DNA of 64,000 bases from Hirundichthys speculiger (Eukaryota > Chordata > Actinopteri > Beloniformes > Exocoetidae), in NCBI GenBank assembly GCA_018398805.1, contig JAGFBZ010001941.1:62001-126000 (forward strand), in the 5' to 3' direction. A model generated the notes under the pieces. The model saw only the letters and a program-made list of their open reading frames with translations, searched no databases and had not been told where the DNA came from. Below, one piece after another: positions 36,111 through 47,718 of the stretch (the first letter of the stretch is position 1; every line of letters starts with the position of its first letter). A program made the position numbers and the translations under genes.

Positions 36111-38454
36111 CAGTGAGACAGGAACGAAGAAGTGATCTGACAGATACGATCAGTCCCAGAAACGTAGAGGAATCGTTGCCGCCTCCACGATCTCTGTCAG
36201 CTAACCGACCAATAGGAGAGCACCTGGCGAGTGGGTGCGCTCAGGTTTTCATCTGCAGTAGCTACGATCCAACGTATGTTCAACCACACAGTTGAATTAG
36301 CAGTTGTAATATTAAAACTGCATTTTGGGGCCTTATTGTATAAATGCTGGTTAATGAGTCCATGACTTTTGGTCTCAGTTCTGGTCTGTTGAAGGCCACC
36401 GCTTCTGTGTATCGTTCTGGCTCCATCAAGTTTTGACACGTAGGCGTCCAGACAACTCTCCATGTTTTTCGTTTGATGCTTAAGACGACTGTCCCCTACT
36501 GGAAATTTGTCATTTCTGAAACGTCCTGCAAACGTCAACCTGCATTCTGTGATATGAGTCTAATGGCCTCTCGATTTTGTACACAAACTGGAGAATAAAC
36601 CCACTCTGCACCTCTGTCGTAGTCTAGTGTATCATTTAACTGCCGATTGACTGCTTCACTAGAACACATTATAGTGTATATACTTATAAATAAGGAGGGC
36701 TGGGCAAGTTAACGCGTTATTATCGCGTTAACGCATGTTGCTCGCATGCTTTTGTTTTGAAAAGTCTGTTACTGGCTGCTGCTAAACTGGAAAACAGTAA
36801 ACATGCAGAAAAGCTAAAACAGACATGGAAAACGGTAAAAATCAGTGAACTTTACAGTTCAGGTAGCAACTCAGGTAGCATATTAACGATTCTGTCTGGA
36901 AAATATTCTAGACGGCAACAAAACTTTGTGGTCATTCCTCCATGTTCCATCAGATCTACTCCATGTGTTCACTGTCCTGCTGTTCTCTAGCTGGTTACTG
37001 CAGTGCGGCTCCATCTAGTGGCACAGATGTGTAACGACAACAGGAAGTCCAGTCCTCCATTATAAAACAAATTCAGTTCTGTGGCCCGTTTTTAATTTTG
37101 TATTTTTGATCCAAGTCTAAAATTGAAATATTCCAAAAAATAGGCCTTTTTTTGTTTTTTTGTGTTAGATTAAAAAATGAAAAACGTAATAAGATGTCAC
37201 TTTTTAATTTTTAGTATTTTTGATTGACAATTGAAAATGGAAAGAATGAATGATACACAGATTAGTAAAGTTACTGAACTTTAACATGGACATTTTCATT
37301 TTAAAGTTCTCCCAGACGGAGGATTCAACAGAAACAAGGTTATTTGTAACAACTGACAAGTTGAACTCCCCGTTAAAAGTTTCTGCTGTTACCTCAGAAA
37401 TGACCTGTTTTAATGTTACGATTGTGCTGAGACACAATCATTTTGTTGGATTTTGTTCGTAGACTTTTTATTTTATTTTTTATAAAAACAGGATGACATT
37501 ACCCACCAAACATTGCAGGTCGAAAAGACGTGCAGATGACGTCAGTTTTAGGTCGGTCCGTCAGAGACCAGATCTCGACGTCTATGGAACGTAGAAAATA
37601 GGTCGAAACTTCGACGTCAAAATATGACCCTTTTTAGACGTCGCTATGACGTTCAGAATCTGGACGTCATATAAAGACCAAATATAGACGTCGGCTCAAC
37701 GTTCATAATAGGTCTAGATGTAGACGTCATTATTGGACCTTTTTTCGACATTTGCGACGGACCGGCTCCCGCACTGTGCGCGCGCACAGTGCGCTTCTGA
37801 GTCCGCACGGAAGCGCTTAAACACGCGCAGACACTGGAAGTGATTTGGTCCAACGAGGACCTCATTTCGACGTTATATTGACGTCCACAAGTGCTCCACT
37901 GGTCACCAAGTGCCAGACACCTTATGCCCAATGTGATTTTTCCCCGCCTGAGAAATGAACTTTTATCCCTACTTTTATTGCGGGGGAGAGGCTCCCGCAT
38001 TGTGCGCGCCGCCGCAACACTCACACCGCCGATCGGACCTCATCTCGACGTTATATCGACGTGCTTAAGTGGACTCATCTGGACACCGCTGTCGACCACG
38101 ATATGAGACTCAAATTATCTCACACTCCACGTTGTTGCATATCACAGCTGACTGTAAAACACCCTCTGCTGCGAGGTAAAACCCTGGTCCATGCTGAATG
38201 TGTTTAAAGAGTATTACTGGAAATGTAAGTATTTTGAGGGTTCTCGTACAAATTACGGGGCTAAATGAAAATTATATTCATATAATGTAATTAAACATTT
38301 CAAATAAGTGTTGTATTTTTTCCTCCCATTCGTTGGTTTGAATATTGAAAACATAATTTTCAGGTTAGTACTGCCCCGACATACCCTTCAACATCCCACC
38401 ATCATTTCATCTTTCAGTCTCTGAAACGTGAATACTTAGATATCAAAGGGAGAG

Positions 38455-38922
38455 CCTGCAGCGGAGCATACCAAAGCGATGATGGGGGTGTTGCCGTTCT
38501 TCGCAGTGATGGGTGCCTCCGCGGCTATGGTGTTCACCGGTAACTATCAAAACAGTTTTCATTATTTTCTAAGTGTGTAATATCAAACTAAAAGAGTTAG
38601 GATTTTTCTGCTAAATGTCTTTTACGTGGTATTAAATCCCACAAGATGCTTTGAACTGTCAATCTTGGTGCTCCTCTTGATTCTCATTTGAAGCCAGCTT
38701 GCTAATATTGCTAAGCTAATTGTATGCTAATCGTAAGCTAATATTTATTTTTGTAGAAGTTTTCTACGAGAGTTCAGTTACAGGGACATGGTGACAATCC
38801 ACAACTTTTTTCTAGATGCTGTCATGAAGGCCTACCCCCTGGCGACGGAGGCAGAAGTAAAACAAGTCGTGGCCGACCACCTCAAACATGCACCAGCCAG
38901 AAGGGAAGGCCTCAACACCTAG
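38455..38922 (+). pseudogene. Two exon-like segments inside the CACTA-like element
   Basis: The first segment reads ATGATGGGGGTGTTGCC (MMGVLPFFAVMGASAAMVFT) up to a donor-like ACCG|GTAACT near 38540. The second follows TTTTTTCTAG| near 38817 and reads DAVMKAYPLATEAEVKQVVA, then DHLKHAPARREGLNT and a stop near 38922. They may be the last exons of an element-encoded protein or a captured host fragment. I do not recognise the family. Confidence 0.35.
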
Positions 38923-39384
38923 TTTAACTGGACTTGTGGTTCATATGCAGATGATGTGGTACGTAGTGTAGAGATTATGTAAATAGTTTAAAATCATTGT
39001 TAATTTGTAAATGTGTAGTCTTAATCATTTTTAATATGTAAATTCTGTATAGTATGACAAATGTTAATATGTAAATAGTGTGAATCAATATTAATAAAGT
39101 TGTTTTTTGCCTTTCTTCCTAATTCTGTGAGCTATCAACTGTTGCAACACGGGTAATGGTTATATTATTTTGCACTGCATGTAATGCTATAATTTTACTG
39201 AATGTGTTAATTTTACAGAATTGTTACATTTAAAAGAAATTGCAATGTAAATTTGGTTTGGTTTCTAGTTTGCTACCTTAGAGTAAATTACAGAATAGTC
39301 CAGTTTTAACACTTTAATGAAGGTAGTTAGTGGACGTTAATCCAGCCCCGGATGAATGGAAGTGGAGGTCCATAAAGCGTCGAG

Positions 39385-39520
39385 GGAAAGACGTCCACAC
39401 GACGTCGGGGGAAAGACGTCCACACGACGTCGGGGGAAAGACGTCCACAGGACGTCGGGAAAAGACGTCCACGCGACGTCGGGAAAAGACGTCCACACGA
39501 CGTCGGGAAAAGACGTCAAA
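39385..39520 (+). repeat. 24-25-bp tandem repeat with GACGTC
   Basis: Five copies of a unit with GACGTCCACACGACGTCGGG, starting at 39390, 39415, 39440, 39464 and 39488. It forms the right subterminal region of the nested element, where CACTA-type transposases would be expected to bind. Confidence 0.85.
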
Positions 39521-39894
39521 AAAACATTTCATTCTGCACCTTTTCGAGACGTGATTCCGACGTCGCAAAAAGACGTCAATAGACGTCTTCTGAACCATAA
39601 ATTGCGCAGTGGGTAATGTTCCTGGCAGTGGCAATAAGCTTTATTTCATTTGACATTTTTAAAGATGAGATTTACACTAAATATGTGTTACTGACAAGTG
39701 CTGATGTTAAAAGTGTTTGAACAACAAATGTTATGACACTTTAGTTCATATGGCAGCAGAACATTTCAATAAAAGTGACATTCCACTACTTTTGAATACA
39801 TTATTTGATTTTGTGTATACAAGCGATTAATCGTGATTAATCAGGGAAATCATGCGATTAAAAATTTTAATCGTTGCCCAGCCCTATAAATAAG

Positions 39895-40906
39895 ATATAC
39901 CCAAATTTCATTTGTTTTTCTGCGTTTGTCTACTACTTCCATTCGCTGCGGTCCACAGTAAATTAACCATTTCACACCGTGCTGTGTGACTCGAATTTAA
40001 CTTTTAAGACTTTATAAATCACATGGCGTGAACGCAGCCTGAGATCATGGCTGATGTGTTTGATTCTGATCATTTAAGGCACTGATAATGGGGAAGAATA
40101 ACACTTTCTCTTTTTTAATTTGACTGGCAGGATGAAATGTCTCCACCTCCTCGGCGCTGCTGCGTAGTCGCCAGCTGTGCTCACACACACACACACACAC
40201 ACATTCCTGTCTGACCATCAGAGTGAGGTCCGAGTACTTTCACCAGCGGAGTGAGGGCCACCTTTTCTGCAATGGTTATAAGAAGCTCTCCAACACAGTT
40301 CAGTTCTAGATAAATTCCTGTCTTAAATTTTCACCTCAGATTTGTAAAAAAATACAGGATTAAAAAAAGTGTTTAACCACCAAAGTGAGGACATCTTCAA
40401 GTGGGCGTGGCTAATATTATTTGATTCATTTTAGGTTTTTTCTCCTTTTATAAAAGTTTTTTTGAGACAGACAATGAAATAGTTGTAAATTATGAAGTAC
40501 TTTCTTACAGTGGTTTGGTTAATGATCATTAAAAATTGGACTTAATCAAATTAAAGAAATAACTACTGCTTGAGGTAATACTCACCAATATGATGGCACA
40601 AAGTAAATGAAACTAAAAGAAATATTAAAGATTTAACAAGTGACTTCACAGTAGCCAGCATATTTATTTGACATATGTATTTAACATTTAACCTGTCTAA
40701 ACAAAAAAAATATATTCAGCCACCAGACTTTAAAATTTAGTACTTTTGAAAATATTAAAAACTTAAAATGAAATGTGTAATGGCTGTTTCTATACAGATA
40801 TTGTTAAATTTAAAAAAAAGGGGGGGGGGGAGCAACTGTTTTCGTTAACTTGAATGGTTACATTATTGGAATAACATTTTTAAGAACAATTTTAGAAGCA
40901 GCCCTT
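39895..40906. other. Unassigned DNA with simple repeats
   Basis: No gene was recognised. A short (CA)n lies near 40179-40202, next to GTGAGG-type words also seen near 54.3-54.47 kb. A purine run (A then G) lies near 40812-40830. A minus-strand AATAAA at 40663-40668 could serve the last exon of the recombinase-like gene. Confidence 0.45.
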
Positions 40907-40962
40907 CTATTCACAACAGGCCTGAAGACTCTTTGTAGTGGGAAACAGGTCATGAACTCCAC
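40907..40962 (-). CDS. Possible alternative terminal exon of the recombinase-like gene
   Basis: Follows a good acceptor, TTGTTTTTCAG|GTGG. Entered in phase 1, as left by exons 42553-42627 or 42772-42852, it reads GGVHDLFPTTKSLQACCE and stops at 40907-40909. A minus-strand AATAAA lies about 240 bp further on (40663-40668). Phase compatibility and acceptor quality support it. There is no similarity support. Confidence 0.35.
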
Positions 40963-41857
40963 CTGAAAAACAAGAACATACTCAATGTTAAGATTTGCCA
41001 ATTCATATGATCTGATCAAGGGAAATAAAAGTGAACTGGCCTTTTGTTTTAGTCCAACTCTATTTTCCTCTTTTCTTTGAATGTCTCTTTTGAATACTCT
41101 CGGTCAGGCTCTGGTCTACAAATATCCACAACTTTTTCAGTTAGGTTGGAGAATAAGATGCATCTTTAATGTTTATTTCAATTTTGGAACATTTAGAAAG
41201 GCCAAAGCTCTGCTATAGACAACTAACAAAAATTATAACTCATCTGTAACACCTCCCCTACTGCTCGACTCAAGTTTTCTTTTGGGAGAGAAGAGGAAGA
41301 TTTTCTCTCCAAGAAAAAAAAAATATATATAAAAAAAGAACAAACAAAATGTTACACCCAAGTCACTACAATCTTTGGGTAAACAACAACAACAAAAAAA
41401 AAAAAAAAAACCTAGGGAATCATGTCCACTGTACACAAGCAATTTCACATCTCTCCCTGTTTCGTCGCATGGAAGCGTGTACATAACAGGCACATCCCAG
41501 TAGGAAACCTGCCACCACCTCCAGCTTCTCCATGGTTTTAAAAAGGTGTTTTCATTCTACCACTAATGCAACAACAAGGAGGTGAAACGCTCTATGAAAT
41601 ACAGCTCAGAAGAATACCATGTCTACTTGGATTGAAGAATCTCTCCATGCTGGATGCTCTTATTGCATAAAGTTGATCTTTGAGCTTTTTAAATGCACTG
41701 CCCAGACAGCCTGCCTGCCCAAGACTCCTGTAGACAATAAACATGCCTCCTCGCTTATCATAGAAAATGAGTGTGGTACGTGGAAAGCAAACAATTTGTC
41801 AGGTGTAACATACACCTGCTGTAACAAGTAAGGCTGCACATTTGACCTGTAGTGCAT

Positions 41858-41863
41858 TTTATT
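41858..41863 (-). terminator. Polyadenylation signal AATAAA (minus strand)
   Basis: TTTATT on the plus strand gives AATAAA on the minus strand, about 40 bases beyond the in-frame TAG at 41901-41903 of the recombinase-like gene. Its position fits a poly(A) signal for the transcript ending in that exon. Confidence 0.45.
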
Positions 41864-41900
41864 TGAACTGGATCAGAAATCACCAAATAGAGCAGGAACC

Positions 41901-41985
41901 TACCCTTTCCCTTTTCCCTTCTGCTGAGGTTCATTCCTCTTTTTCTTCTTTAAGGGCCTCTCCAGACTTTCTCCCAGATTCTCAC
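41901..41985 (-). CDS. Recombinase-like gene, basic tail exon 2 (likely terminal)
   Basis: Acceptor CTACAG|GTGAG. Reads GENLGESLERPLKKKKRNEP then QQKGKGKG and an in-frame TAG at 41901-41903. It is a clear paralogue of the exon at 42772-42852 (DPNLGDTMERLSKKKRGSKQ). The two basic, probably nuclear-localising modules therefore arose by exon duplication. In the sister exon the equivalent AGGGTAGG is read as a donor in another phase. Here it forms the stop. Confidence 0.55.
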
Positions 41986-42552
41986 CTGTAGTACCAAGTG
42001 GTTAGTAAAACCTCAGGTATAGATTATCTAATTATACAAAACTCTTTATGGTTGAATATTTACATTTGATCCAAAACAAGTTCAAAATGAGAAACAACAT
42101 TCGAGCTTCAGGGCAGAAGTCCTGCTCTGACTAATGTGCCAAATCAATCTGTCTCTATTCTAATAGAGTACTAGTAGATGTAAGGACACGAGTTAGGGGT
42201 TTTCTATGAAGAGATGAGTCTTCAGAGGGACACTCATGCTCTGATAGGATCTGGTAGTTGGTTCTGTCCCACCATCATGAAACTAAAACTGAAATCAGTC
42301 TATACTGACACTGGCTTGTTTGTAGGGATGTCAGGACCAGATGAGGTTTCTGAGAGGAACTAGTGGTCTATCAGGAGCATACAGCTCTATGGCTGAGTTT
42401 AAACAACTACTGTTCTAAGTATAGCATATATAATTACATTATATACATGAGGATTCAAAGTTTGTCAATGTGTTTAAAATGGATAAAGGGGCATGTATTG
42501 TTCAGATATTACACAACAGTGAACTTTCATAAAAAAAGATGATTTAACTTAC

Positions 42553-42627
42553 CTTCTACCTCTGAACTCTCATCACCACTGTAGGAGTCAAGATGATTTT
42601 GGGGGGAGCACAGGTCAGAAGGTCCAC
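42553..42627 (-). CDS. Recombinase-like gene, acidic tail exon 2
   Basis: A 75-bp exon with acceptor GAAACCAG|GTGG and donor GAAG|GTAAGT, phase 1 to phase 1. It reads GGPSDLCSPQNHLDSYSGDE then SSEVEG. The Ser/Asp/Glu-rich end resembles the acidic exon at 43504-43554, pointing to duplication of an acidic-plus-basic exon pair. Confidence 0.6.
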
Positions 42628-42771
42628 CTGGTTTCAAAATAGAAGGACACCTCAGGCACTATAATATCTGAACTTAAAGTGTTGGTGAGAATACAGGAAA
42701 AAATATTATGTCCCAAAATAGTATATTTTAGACCCCATTAGAAAAACCTTTATGGGATCAAATGGACCTAC

Positions 42772-42852
42772 CCTTTGCTTTTATCCATTTGCTTTGTTTA
42801 CTGCCTCTCTTCTTCTTTGAGAGCCTCTCCATGGTGTCTCCCAGGTTTGGAT
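42772..42852 (-). CDS. Recombinase-like gene, basic tail exon 1
   Basis: An 81-bp exon with acceptor CTTATAG|ATCC and donor AAGG|GTAGGT, phase 1 on both sides. It reads DPNLGDTMERLSKKKRGSKQ then SKWIKAKG. The KKKR cluster looks like a nuclear localisation signal. It is paralogous to the exon at 41901-41985. Confidence 0.6.
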
Positions 42853-43503
42853 CTATAAGAACAGACCAAGTATTTACCTTCATCCCCAAATATAGACCTC
42901 TGAGTCCATGGATATTATCCATCTGACATGTCAGTTCATTCATTTTGTTTTATGGATGGTTAAAAGGACAATGTTGCAATAGTTGCTAGTGGTAAAAAAA
43001 TATACAGCTTCACAGGTGTCTGAAACTGATGATGCTCTAGTCCTCTCTAAAAGGTAACAGTCTCAAAGTCTATTTTAATAAATAAATAAAAACCTTAAAA
43101 GCCATTGAAGCCAATGATAATCTCATCTCTAAAGGCTACTAGCAAAGACATACAGACTCAGTTACTGCATACAAATCACATTATTAAACTTAAAGACAAT
43201 ATGGTCTTTAGCTTGGAATATGAGAACTAATAAAAAAAAAAACAGCTGCAATTAAAGACTAATTAAAGAGTTTTAACTGTTTTGTATCATATTCAACACT
43301 TCAGGATTCTGAAGATAAAATCTTTGTTGATATTTGATGCCCAGAATTATCTCACCCAGTTTATATTTTTTTGTTCCAGCTACTAGTAACAATGATCTGA
43401 CACTAATCATCAGTTTGCCCATTAAAAACCATGCATTTAGTGTTTTGGGGGGTTTTCACACCTTTAGCCTACTCTGTCATTTACTGACACTCGGTACACT
43501 CAC

Positions 43504-43554
43504 CATCCATGTCCATGCTTTCATCCTCACTGCAGTCAAGGGATATTTCATTCT
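43504..43554 (-). CDS. Recombinase-like gene, acidic tail exon 1
   Basis: A 51-bp exon with acceptor CATTTCAG|AGAAT and donor GATG|GTGAGT. With the A left from the previous exon it reads KNEISLDCSEDESMDMDG. It has SxDE-type casein-kinase-2-like sites. Phase fits both neighbours. Confidence 0.6.
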
Positions 43555-43837
43555 CTGAAATGTAACAAATGAAAAACAATTAATGCATTGGACTGTATCT
43601 GTATTTATTTAGTGAAACTAAAACTTTAAAATGTATCCATGCAAAGAAAATTTACCAACATCAATAACTATCATCTGAACAGAGGATGTGATATTTCTCA
43701 AATAAAAGTAACTCAGGTGATGTGTAACATGAAACATACTTCACAGGATTAAGGGACGTGATGGAGAATTAGTCCTCTTTGAACTGCCCTGGAACTAATA
43801 TACTTCTAAGTAAAAAAAAATCTAAATATACTTGGTT

Positions 43838-44012
43838 GCTCTGGTGGTGCAGTGGTTAGGACAAGTGGCCCAGATACAGAGGCTCTAGTTCTCAAGCAGC
43901 GGTGGCAGGTTCGACTCCCAGCCTGTGCAACACTTTGCTGCATGTCTTCTGTTCTCTCTCTCTGCCCCTTTCCTGTCTGTTCTCGACTATGAATAAAGTC
44001 CACTATGCCAAA
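43838..44012 (+). repeat. tRNA-derived SINE
   Basis: The head carries an A-box-like TGGTGCAGTGGTTAGGAC and a consensus B box GGTTCGACTCC about 45 bases later. A body with CTTTGCTGCATGTCTTC and CTGCCCCTTTCCTGTCTG follows, then an AATAAAGT tail region. It looks like a teleost tRNA-type SINE in the intron of the recombinase-like gene. Confidence 0.75.
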
Positions 44013-44546
44013 AAAAATCTAATATCTTAATTGGAATACATTTCACATTGTGGTATGTATTAAATTCTTATGGGACAACTCAAGGTTTAATAGCGGTACA
44101 ATTTTTTTCCCTCAGTTTTTTTTAAACAAGTACAATTGATTATCTAAGAACAGGCGACTTCTCTATTTAAACATTCAATGACAAGTTCCTTGATGAGCGT
44201 TAGAACCAGTTTGACATGTCTCAGTAACACATATGCCCAGTAATCTCCAAATGTAATGAAAGAATAGGTTATAAGTTAGTGTTATAGGTGTGTCACCTCT
44301 TTTTGCAATCATACACAGCTCAACTGAGCTGATGACTGGGTGATCTTGTCTAGTTGAAGTTCCACAGATTATGGCCTCTACAGTTGAAATGGATTTACTA
44401 TCCAATCATGTAATAAATAAATATGGATGTTACAGCATCAACGCCATACTTAATTGGAGGACATTTCAAGGGTGAGACAGTGTAGACCTGTGGTACAAAA
44501 ATACACTCCCCTTCCCATCATGATTTCTATCTACATTTACACTTAC

Positions 44547-44618
44547 TCTTGTCCATCTCTCTTTCTAGTTGGTCCTCTCTCGGTCGGTCACTGTGGGAAG
44601 TTGATGTTGGAATTTCAC
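44547..44618 (-). CDS. Recombinase-like gene, linker exon
   Basis: A 72-bp exon with acceptor TTTGAAG|GTGAA and donor AAGA|GTAAGT. Entered in phase 1 it reads GEIPTSTSHSDRPREDQLER then EMDK. Open in the predicted frame and phase-compatible with the large exon upstream and the acidic exon downstream. Confidence 0.6.
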
Positions 44619-44879
44619 CTTCAAAAAAAACTCCAGCAGATTAATTTACTCAGAAACATTTTAGAGGATTGTGAAACAAAAAAAAACAAAAACATGTGCA
44701 ATGCCATAAAACTGAAACTAGTGTACAACACATGGGTACTTTTATCTCCAAAAATCTGCCATTATAGATCCTAAATCCTGCTGTGGACTCCTTGAACAGG
44801 AATTCTTAAATGATGTTAGTTGTGTTACTGTTGAGCTGTATTAGTCACAAAAATTAAAAACGTTACATTTCATACGTAC

Positions 44880-46868
44880 CACAGTCAGAAAGGTCTAGTG
44901 TGCCGAGGTTCTTCCCCCGTAAGCTTCCAGTCCCTTGCTCCATTGCAAACAAGAGTTTGCTCATCTTGGTAATTTGAAACGTTTTGTCAGTCTGTCTATA
45001 AAGGTCATGATAGACTCTGATGTCATGTCCCATAAACTTTGCAACTTGCTCTAGTTCTTGTTCACCAAGATCTAAGAGCTGGCAGAGTGTGGCAACTTCC
45101 TTCCTCAGTTTGGTTGATTTTAAGAGTTCAGGGTTTTGGCTTTGCTCTCATCTGCATATTTTCGCAGACAGTCACGTCCCCGTACATTTGTCATTCCACC
45201 AGGTCTTGCAAACAAATAGGGATTTTCAGCAAATACACCTGCTTCTTCTCTCTCATTTTAACCAACAAGTCAATTGACTCCTTCATTCTGTCTGTCAAGA
45301 AAACCGGTACCTTTCTACCTCTTTTACCACGCATCTCTATGCAAGTTAACAGCCTGCTCAACTCCTTTTCTAATGGAGACAATGTTTCATAGATGTCCTC
45401 ATTGATGGGACTGGTTCTTGCCTTCTTGTAGGTTTCAAGAGTCAACTGTGATGCCTCCCCCTCACGTCTCTTGTTGAAGAAAATGACCTGTGCCAGAACA
45501 GTCTTATTCAAAGCCTTGTATGCTGTTAAACTCTGTCGTTCCATCAGTTCCCCCTTTGCTTCATCTTCCACTTTTCTGAGATGGTCCCACAGAGTCTTCA
45601 CATCTTTTGTGAGAGCAATGTCATCGTCTTTATTCCATCTCTTTTCTTGGATGGTTTGGTGAGCACCCACAGATACGTGGTTCTTCCAGTGTTTCTCCAA
45701 AAGTTCAAAGAACTTTTTTGCTTTCTCTTCTGCCAGCTCATCATCATTCATTAGTGTCTGTCCAATAAGGACCTCTGCAGCTCCTTTGAGACAGGACCCA
45801 ATTTTAACGGCTGTTGAAGGTTTACGATATTCATTTTTGCTTGGACTAAACTCAGTGAGACGTCTGACAACATCGAACAACAAACTGATATCTTGATGGT
45901 TCACACAGATCTTCAAGACCTCTAACAGTCTTGTCCATATCTTTTGCAACTAACATAAATCGTCCAAGCTCCCTCATTCGTTGAGCAACATACTGGTGAT
46001 GAGGCTTCACATGTTTGTCATACAAGGATTCACCGTATTTGCAAATTAGTGAATCACGCCTGATGTGAAAGGACACATCATCTTGTTTCATATTATTGAT
46101 GATACTCTGACATCCATCATAAGAAGCTGCTTTAGGGAGCAGCTGCAGGCCACGACTCTGTATTCTACTGTCATCTTGCTCACACAAGTATTTAATTTTA
46201 CAACAAGACTGATGTCTACGCAAATACTTTTCCTTGAACATCCCAAAACAATATGAGCAGGGCAAGTATTCTGTCACTAAAGTTTTATCAGAGGGCTTCT
46301 TCCATGTTACTAATTGTCCACTGCCTTCTTTGAGAACTTTCACATTGTGGTTCAAGTCCCCTTTATTGCGTATCTGCTCCAAAAGAACTTTTCTTTCAGG
46401 AGATCCTACAGGGAAGCTAAATGCACATGCCACATCTTGAATCTCATTATGTTTTTTCTTTAAATGTCTTGATATCTTTATCTCTGACTGGCCACAGTAA
46501 AGGCAGTAGTGCTCTTTGTTCCATACTCTTTTAGAGTCTTTTTTTCTTGTACTACATTTTACTATCAAAGATGATTTTGCTTCGCCCAATCTTCTCTTGT
46601 CCTGTTTTTTGTCTTTTTTCACATAGGTCCTGAGTTTTTCTTTTTGAATGGCACACTTGCCTCTTGGGTTATTTTTATCTTCACTTTGTGTTAAATCCAG
46701 ACCTTCTTCCCACGTCTTCATACCTGGTGAACCTTTGTTTGGACCCAACTCTTCCTCTTCACTTGAGGATGATGAGGTGAGAGGTGGTTTGTGATCTGGG
46801 TCTAATCCTGTGCAGCCAGATAGTTCTGATTCAGATGAATCTACTTCCTTGTCCTCACTGGAATCAGA
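44880..46868 (-). pseudogene. Zinc-finger/tyrosine-recombinase (Crypton-like) large exon with three frameshifts
   Basis: A 1989-bp exon with acceptor CATACAG|TCTG and donor TGTG|GTACGT. Order of parts: acidic SDSSEDKEVDSSESELSG; a basic KKDKKQDKRR; a finger-like CLYC...RHLKKKH; a second CSYC...RRHQSCC; a helical region; then a tyrosine-recombinase core. The core has RREGE (Arg I, about 45456-45470), RGKRGRKVPV (Lys), STKLRKEVATL (the HxxR region, His not conserved), MGHDIRVYHDLYRQ (GH and the Tyr nucleophile, about 45001-45040). This is the layout of a multicopy teleost family that I believe is derived from Crypton or integrase-like transposons. The frame breaks near 45875-45880 (one extra base), 45243-45248 (two extra) and 45131-45138 (one missing in a homopolymer). 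Allowing for these, the length is 1987 bp and the end phase fits the next exon. Confidence 0.75.
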
Positions 46869-46959
46869 CTGTATGAAAGGAAGGAAAGAGAAAAGGTTAT
46901 TCATTCTACATGTGTGTTGTAATATATACATATCTCACTACCAGTCAAAAGTTTTTAGA

Positions 46960-47718
46960 ACACCCCAGTTTTTCCATTACGTGGTTTAACATGTCATTGA
47001 ATTGAAATGAATTTGAAATGAATTAAATTTATACACTAACTTTTGAGTCCTTTGGAAGTTACAACAGTTTCTTTCTATAATGGAAATAAAAAACTACTCT
47101 TCAGAAAGTTGTTCCCAAATCTGTTGCAGAGCTTCTCATCATAAATGTGTGACATTTTGAAGTTTCTTTATTCCCTGAAAAAGGATTAACAAAAAAAAAA
47201 AAGATTCTGAAATGTACATTACTTTTTGTTTTGGGTAATCCATCTTTGTTAACCTCTGGAAGTTCACCAGTAACCTTTATGAAATTTTAAAATCATTAAT
47301 ACCAATTGAAACTGGAGTGTGTAAACCTTTTGACTGGCAGAATAGTTGAGCAAAAAAAAAACATTTTTTCGGCATATTCAACATGAAACAAAATCATGTC
47401 TACAAAATTTAAAAAAGTAAGGTTAATGCAATCTCAGAAAGATTAAGACTTACATATCCTCATTTCACTTGAATTTAAATGCATTTTTGCACAGACTAAC
47501 AGCAGCAGTACAAGAAATAAGCTTTCAGTCATGCAGACTGAACTTTCACTTTTTCACTTACAGGAACATCACACTGACTTGATATCTGATCATTCAGAAA
47601 AGTTGGTTTCACTAAGAAATGTAGCATCACCATTCACTGACACAAATAGTAACAACGTAGGAAAATTTGTTTAGATCATATTATTTGAAATCATCACATT
47701 TTGAAATGACTTTCATGA
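46960..47718. other. Intron of the recombinase-like gene
   Basis: AT-rich intron 5' of the large exon. It contains GTTTTTAGAACACCCCAGTTTTTCC and an ACTGGAGTGTGTAAACCTTTTGACTGGCA-type segment that read like the two ends of a Tc1-type MITE (about 46940-47340). I could not confirm exact ends. Confidence 0.4.

Larger units (their letters stand above)
37502..39613. mobile_element. CACTA/EnSpm-like element nested in hAT
   Basis: The insert interrupts CATTAATG of the host hAT copy and is flanked by TA on both sides. Its ends are CCCACCAAACATTGCA and TTGCGCAGTGGG, loosely inverted. Both subterminal regions are full of GACGT/ACGTC words, the left one scattered and the right one in tandem. CAC..GTG ends and dense subterminal repeats suggest a CACTA-type element, but the 2-bp duplication leaves Tc1-like or other superfamilies open. 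The interior carries exon-like stretches at about 38460-38540 and 38818-38922. Confidence 0.55.
36695..39886 (+). mobile_element. hAT family A, copy 3 (split by a nested element)
   Basis: Ends GAGGGCTGGGCAAGTTAACG and CGTTGCCCAGCCCTA. A perfect 8-bp target duplication, TAAATAAG, lies at 36687-36694 and 39887-39894. Without the 2.1-kb insert it would be about 1.08 kb. Terminal and internal blocks match the elements at 2950, 27435 and 61493. No transposase. Confidence 0.88.

Noticed and set aside
39301..39634. Overlapping frames with repeated RRPHDVGGKTST and VWTSFPDV on both strands
   Set aside because: By-products of the 24-25-bp GACGTC tandem repeat at the transposon end.
43838..43935. Functional tRNA gene
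   Set aside because: A and B boxes are present, but the sequence cannot be folded into a full cloverleaf with a plausible acceptor stem. It continues into a SINE body.
45020..45392. Plus-strand frames opposite the recombinase core
   Set aside because: Antisense to the coding exon. The recombinase motifs and splice junctions are on the minus strand.
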